Assembly (NCBI RefSeq): GCF_000341735.1
Contig: NZ_KB455575.1
Location: forward strand, 673,131 to 737,130
DNA from: Methylotuvimicrobium buryatense 5G
Lineage (GTDB): Bacteria; Pseudomonadota; Gammaproteobacteria; Methylococcales; Methylomonadaceae
Length of the DNA: 64,000 nucleotides
Direction of reading: 5' to 3'
Shown here: positions 61,405-64,000 of the stretch, piece by piece
Position numbering within the stretch: position 1 is the first letter of the stretch
Layout of the letters: each line of letters starts with the position of its first letter
Notes under the pieces: generated by a model
What the model was told of the DNA's origin: nothing
The model's database searches: none
What the model saw: only the letters and a program-made list of their open reading frames with translations
Translations under genes and position numbers: made by a program

Positions 61405-62088
61405 ATGGAGATCGATTTATGGTTTGAAACGTTAGTCATTACCGATGAAGAGTATCGGTATTATTGGTCTCTACTGGACAAAAATGAGCAAGATAAGGCC
61501 TTGCGTTTTGTGCAAACAAGGCGTGGCCGGAGTTATGTGGCAAGCCACGGGAAGCTCAGGTTGATTTTGGCCGAGTATCTGGGCATGCCTCCTGAAACAA
61601 TCACGTTTTCAACACAAGCGCACGGCAAACCTTTTGTTGCCTGCGGCAATTCCAATGGCATTAGATTCAATTTGGCTCATTCCGGCGATCATATGGCGGT
61701 TGGTGTCGGTTATGCTTATGATATCGGCGTCGATATCGAAGTATGGACGGATCGGGTCGATTATCATGGGATTGTGGCGTTATGTTTTTCTGAGGAAGAG
61801 ACTCGGTTTTGGTCGGATTTGCCGAAGGAGCGGCTGCAAGAATTTTTTTACAGACTTTGGACAAGGAAAGAAAGCTTCATCAAAGCTGTCGGCCTAGGAT
61901 TTTCGTTAGATGTTTCTCAAGTGGAAACCGCAGTGCAAGGGCCGAGCCGATTCTTGTCGTTGCCGAGCGGATGCGGTTCGCCGAAAGGATGGTGTTTGAT
62001 CGATTTGGATTTAGCTAATGGCTTGAGTGGTGCAGTGACTATTTCGGGCGCGGATATGCCGAAGATTGTTTACAAGCATCTCGGGTAG
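61405..62088 (+). CDS. Sfp-type 4'-phosphopantetheinyl transferase
   Basis: 227 residues. It attaches phosphopantetheine to carrier domains such as that of the NRPS at 51.3 kb. Key motifs are FNLAHSGDHMAVGVGYAYDIGVDIEVW (magnesium Asp/Glu in GVDIE, about 111-115) and FYRLWTRKESFIKAVGLGFSLD (about 150-171). The start ATG 61405 has GGATGATT upstream, a weak ribosome site. It appears intact even though the synthetase is broken. Confidence 0.95.
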   Translation: MEIDLWFETLVITDEEYRYYWSLLDKNEQDKALRFVQTRRGRSYVASHGKLRLILAEYLGMPPETITFSTQAHGKPFVACGNSNGIRFNLAHSGDHMAVGVGYAYDIGVDIEVWTDRVDYHGIVALCFSEEETRFWSDLPKERLQEFFYRLWTRKESFIKAVGLGFSLDVSQVETAVQGPSRFLSLPSGCGSPKGWCLIDLDLANGLSGAVTISGADMPKIVYKHLG

Positions 62089-62249
62089 GGGTCTGGTTGT
62101 AGGTTGCGGTAGTTCCTTGTGGGCTGGATCTCGGCAATCCCTAACGAGATGACGTTGTTAATAAATAGGGTCGGATCCTGAGATATCCCCAAAAAATAGC
62201 TATATAAAATAATTTGCTATGGTTGAAAATTGAAAGATAAGTTGGTTTT

Positions 62250-62678
62250 TTCGTATACATTGGTAGAAAAAGGGGTTACATATTTGAGCAATTATTTCGG
62301 TTGTCGCGCGATTACGCGCGGCAGGATATTATGGAGTTGTTACGGGTCATAGATTGGCTGATGCAGCTCCCGGATGAGTTAGAACGGCAATTAACCGATG
62401 AAATCAAACAACTGGAGGCGGAAACGATGACTTATGTGATGTCGATAGAGCGTTTGGCTCTGGAGCAAGGTAAATTGGAAGGGAAGGCCGAAGGAAAAGT
62501 GGAAGGAAAAATAGAGGGCGAGGCTGGACTGCTTCAGCGCCAGTTGATCAAACGCTTCGGCCCGTTGCCGGGCGCGATTCAACGACGTCTGGATCAAGCC
62601 ACGTCGGAGCAACTCGAAATCTGGGCAGAGCGGATTTTGGATGCGCCGAACTTGCCGGCGGTGTTCGACGATCATTGA
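62250..62678 (+). pseudogene. C-terminal fragment of a DUF4351/Rpn-type PD-(D/E)XK protein
   Basis: From about 62283 the frame reads YIFEQLFRLSRDYARQDIMELLRVIDWLMQLPDELERQL..., typical of the later half of Rpn/YhgA-like recombination proteins, then a charged helix with KLEGKAEGKVEGKIEGEAG and the C-terminal DUF4351 segment LLQRQLIKRFGPLPGAIQRRLDQATSEQLEIWAERILDAPNLPAVF. The nuclease half expected before it is missing, so this is a remnant. Confidence 0.72.
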
Positions 62679-62686
62679 ACACCGTA

Positions 62687-62770
62687 GCCCGGATGGAGCG
62701 CAGTGCAATCCGGGACAGGCGAGGCTACGAATTCCCCGTATTCCGCTGGCGCTGCATACGGGCTACGCGC
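62687..62770. repeat. Dispersed palindromic repeat
   Basis: GTAGCCCGGATGGAGCGCAG ... TGCATACGGGCTACGC forms a long imperfect hairpin. A related unit lies at 33474-33560 in opposite orientation. A shorter hairpin GCATTCCCAAGCAAAGAGCTTGGGAA lies just beyond (62885-62910). Confidence 0.7.
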
Positions 62771-62991
62771 TACGAAAGTATTCGCGGATACATCATAAAA
62801 AATTCATTCGCCATGAAGATAAACGACTATAAAGTCAACAACATAATGTTTCATGTAATATATAACTTATTGTTATTTATGCGCTGCATTCCCAAGCAAA
62901 GAGCTTGGGAACTAGCGATTTGTGGGGATACCTCAGGATCTGACCTTTTAAAACATTGCTTCTAAGCACTATATTGCTTAGAATGCAATAC

Positions 62992-63285
62992 ATGAAAACT
63001 AAAGCCGAACCGGTTTTAAATGAAAAAGTCGTCTTGGGAGAATGGACGGTGCAGATGGTCATTTGGCGGTTGGCCGCGCCGGTGGTGGGTAGCGACCATT
63101 TATATAAATACCGTCTATATTGCGGCCGTAATGGTCAATGCCGATTGCGTTATGACAATGAGCGAGGTAAGGGTGATCACATTCACGATGGCGAGAATGA
63201 AAGACCGTATTGGTTTACCGATTATGAAACCCTGATTAGTGATTTTCGCAGCGATGTGCGGCGCGTGATGGAGCGTGAACAATGA
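62992..63285 (+). CDS. TumE-like (DUF6516) toxin-family protein
   Basis: 97 residues from ATG 62992 (an ATG at 62983 would add three). Landmarks: WTVQMVIWRLAAPVVGSDHLYKYRLYCG, VLRYDNERGKGDHIHDGENE-like segment (RLRYDNERGKGDHIH) and the W/F-rich YWFTDYETLISDFRSDVRRV, typical of DUF6516/TumE. Paired with a helix-turn-helix gene overlapping by four bases, the layout of a type II toxin-antitoxin operon. Activity is untested. Confidence 0.78.
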   Translation: MKTKAEPVLNEKVVLGEWTVQMVIWRLAAPVVGSDHLYKYRLYCGRNGQCRLRYDNERGKGDHIHDGENERPYWFTDYETLISDFRSDVRRVMEREQ

Positions 63286-63650
63286 GTAAAGCGATTATTG
63301 AATTGAGCACTCTGGATAATGTATTTACCCGGTCGCTGGCGTTGGTCAAGGCGATTGACGCCGGCGAGTCAGCCCCGGCTGATTATCATCTGGGGTTTAC
63401 CGATGCCGGGCAATTGTTTGCCGAGTTTACCGGCGAACGCTGCCGGTTGCTGGATGTGTTGAAAGCTACGGGGGCGCAATCCATTTACGCACTGGCCAAG
63501 CGACTCGGGCGCAATTACAGTAACGTGCACCGCGATATTCAAGCCATGATGGCGCACGGGTTGATTGAAAAAAGCGATGAGAATAAAGTGTATGTACCGT
63601 GGGATAGCGTAGAAATCCGGGTTACTCTGGGGGAGAGGCGGGTGGCGTGA
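63282..63650 (+). CDS. Helix-turn-helix antitoxin-like regulator (TumA type)
   Basis: 122 residues, ATG overlapping the previous stop by four bases. The C-terminal half is a winged helix: LLDVLKATGAQSIYALAKRLGRNYSNVHRDIQAMMAHGLIEKSDENKVYVPWDSVEI, similar to HVO_A0114/MarR-like DNA-binding domains. It presumably binds the toxin-family protein and represses the pair. Confidence 0.8.
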   Translation: MSKAIIELSTLDNVFTRSLALVKAIDAGESAPADYHLGFTDAGQLFAEFTGERCRLLDVLKATGAQSIYALAKRLGRNYSNVHRDIQAMMAHGLIEKSDENKVYVPWDSVEIRVTLGERRVA

Positions 63651-63704
63651 TTCCGGGTTCCGTCAGCAATACTGGCGTAATCGTTTAGCCCCCCCCTGTT
63701 CCTA

Positions 63705-64000
63705 TCACGCCAAAACCGGCATAGGCAAACGAGGGACGGGTTGGTTTTTACGGCGTTCGGCCAGTGTTTGAGCAATAAACTCCCAAGGATTCAGGTCTCT
63801 CAAACGCGCGGTATCAATCACGCTCGCCAGCAAGGCAACCACGCGACTGCCTTGTGCCGTCCGCGAACCGAAGGTGATTTTGCGCAGCAATACCCAGTGC
63901 CGCAAACTGCGTTCCGCCACGTTGTTGGTCAATGGATGCGCCGGCGTTTCGACCACGCGCACGATGGCCTCCCAATCGTTGAGAAATTCGCCGGCTAATT
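63705..64000 (-). CDS. IS66-family transposase, C-terminal part (continues past the window)
   Basis: Open to the right edge. Reads LAGEFLNDWEAIVRVVETPAHPLTNNVAERSLRHWVLLRKITFGSRTAQGSRVVALLASVIDTARLRDLNPWEFIAQTL, with the catalytic Glu in NNVAERSLR typical of IS66 transposases, and a short C-terminal tail PVPRLPMPVLA. Its start and domains lie outside the window. Confidence 0.8.
   Translation of the reverse strand, partial: LAGEFLNDWEAIVRVVETPAHPLTNNVAERSLRHWVLLRKITFGSRTAQGSRVVALLASVIDTARLRDLNPWEFIAQTLAERRKNQPVPRLPMPVLA

Overview
The window looks like part of a gammaproteobacterial chromosome of moderate GC content, plausibly a Methylococcales-type methanotroph. That assignment is inference from gene style (RAYT/REP-rich intergenic DNA, a large cobalamin operon led by cbtB-cbtA, argG and leuA/leuB-like housekeeping genes). 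No methane-oxidation gene is visible.

Region 1 (1-17.4 kb) is a complete-looking type III-A CRISPR island, open only at the left edge. It runs csm1/cas10 (5' end outside the window), csm2, csm3, csm4, csm5, then three different CARF effectors: a Csm6-type CARF-HEPN ribonuclease, a CARF-adenosine deaminase fusion (Cad1 type), and a CARF-PD-(D/E)XK nuclease (Card1/Can2 type). A 20-repeat array follows, then a small secreted repeat protein, and then a mirror-image adaptation module cas2-cas1-cas1'-cas2' in which the second Cas1 appears catalytically dead. Cas10 keeps its GGDD cyclase motif and Csm3 its catalytic Asp, so target RNA should trigger cyclic oligoadenylate synthesis that could switch on three unlike effectors (RNA cleavage, nucleotide deamination, DNA/RNA cleavage). 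No cas6 is in the window. A RAYT transposase and its REP palindromes sit between csm1 and csm2, and related REPs have entered the csm5-csm6 gap and the old end of the array.

Region 2 (17.4-35 kb) holds scattered housekeeping genes (ASCH protein, GIY-YIG protein, argG, a c-type cytochrome, leuB- and leuA-like genes, a large hybrid histidine kinase) separated by long intergenic stretches packed with miniature inverted-repeat elements. Several have clear terminal inverted repeats and target duplications and are nested in each other; one is a non-autonomous relative of the IS1595 copy at 47.3 kb.

Region 3 (33.7-46 kb, minus strand) is cobalamin synthesis: cysG (siroheme/precorrin-2), then a long tightly overlapping operon reading leftward from a cobalamin riboswitch: cbtB, cbtA, cobB/cbiA, cobM, cbiX, cobH, cbiD, cobL, cobI, cbiG, cobE, cobJ and a 2Fe-2S ferredoxin. 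cobJ carries a C-terminal ChuX/HutX-like domain.

Region 4 (46-64 kb) is a decaying siderophore- or lipopeptide-like cluster: an NRPS module C-A-PCP-thioester reductase, a TonB receptor with an STN domain, a sulfotransferase-SCP2 fusion, a cupin_8/JmjC protein and an Sfp-type phosphopantetheinyl transferase. It is heavily invaded: IS4 and IS1595 cut the NRPS 5' side, a group II intron region interrupts the condensation HHxxxDG motif, a one-base frameshift follows, a palindromic repeat has been absorbed in frame into the adenylation domain, and an IS256 remnant replaces the middle of the cupin gene. The right edge has a DUF4351 fragment, a TumE/TumA-like toxin-antitoxin pair and a partial IS66 transposase.
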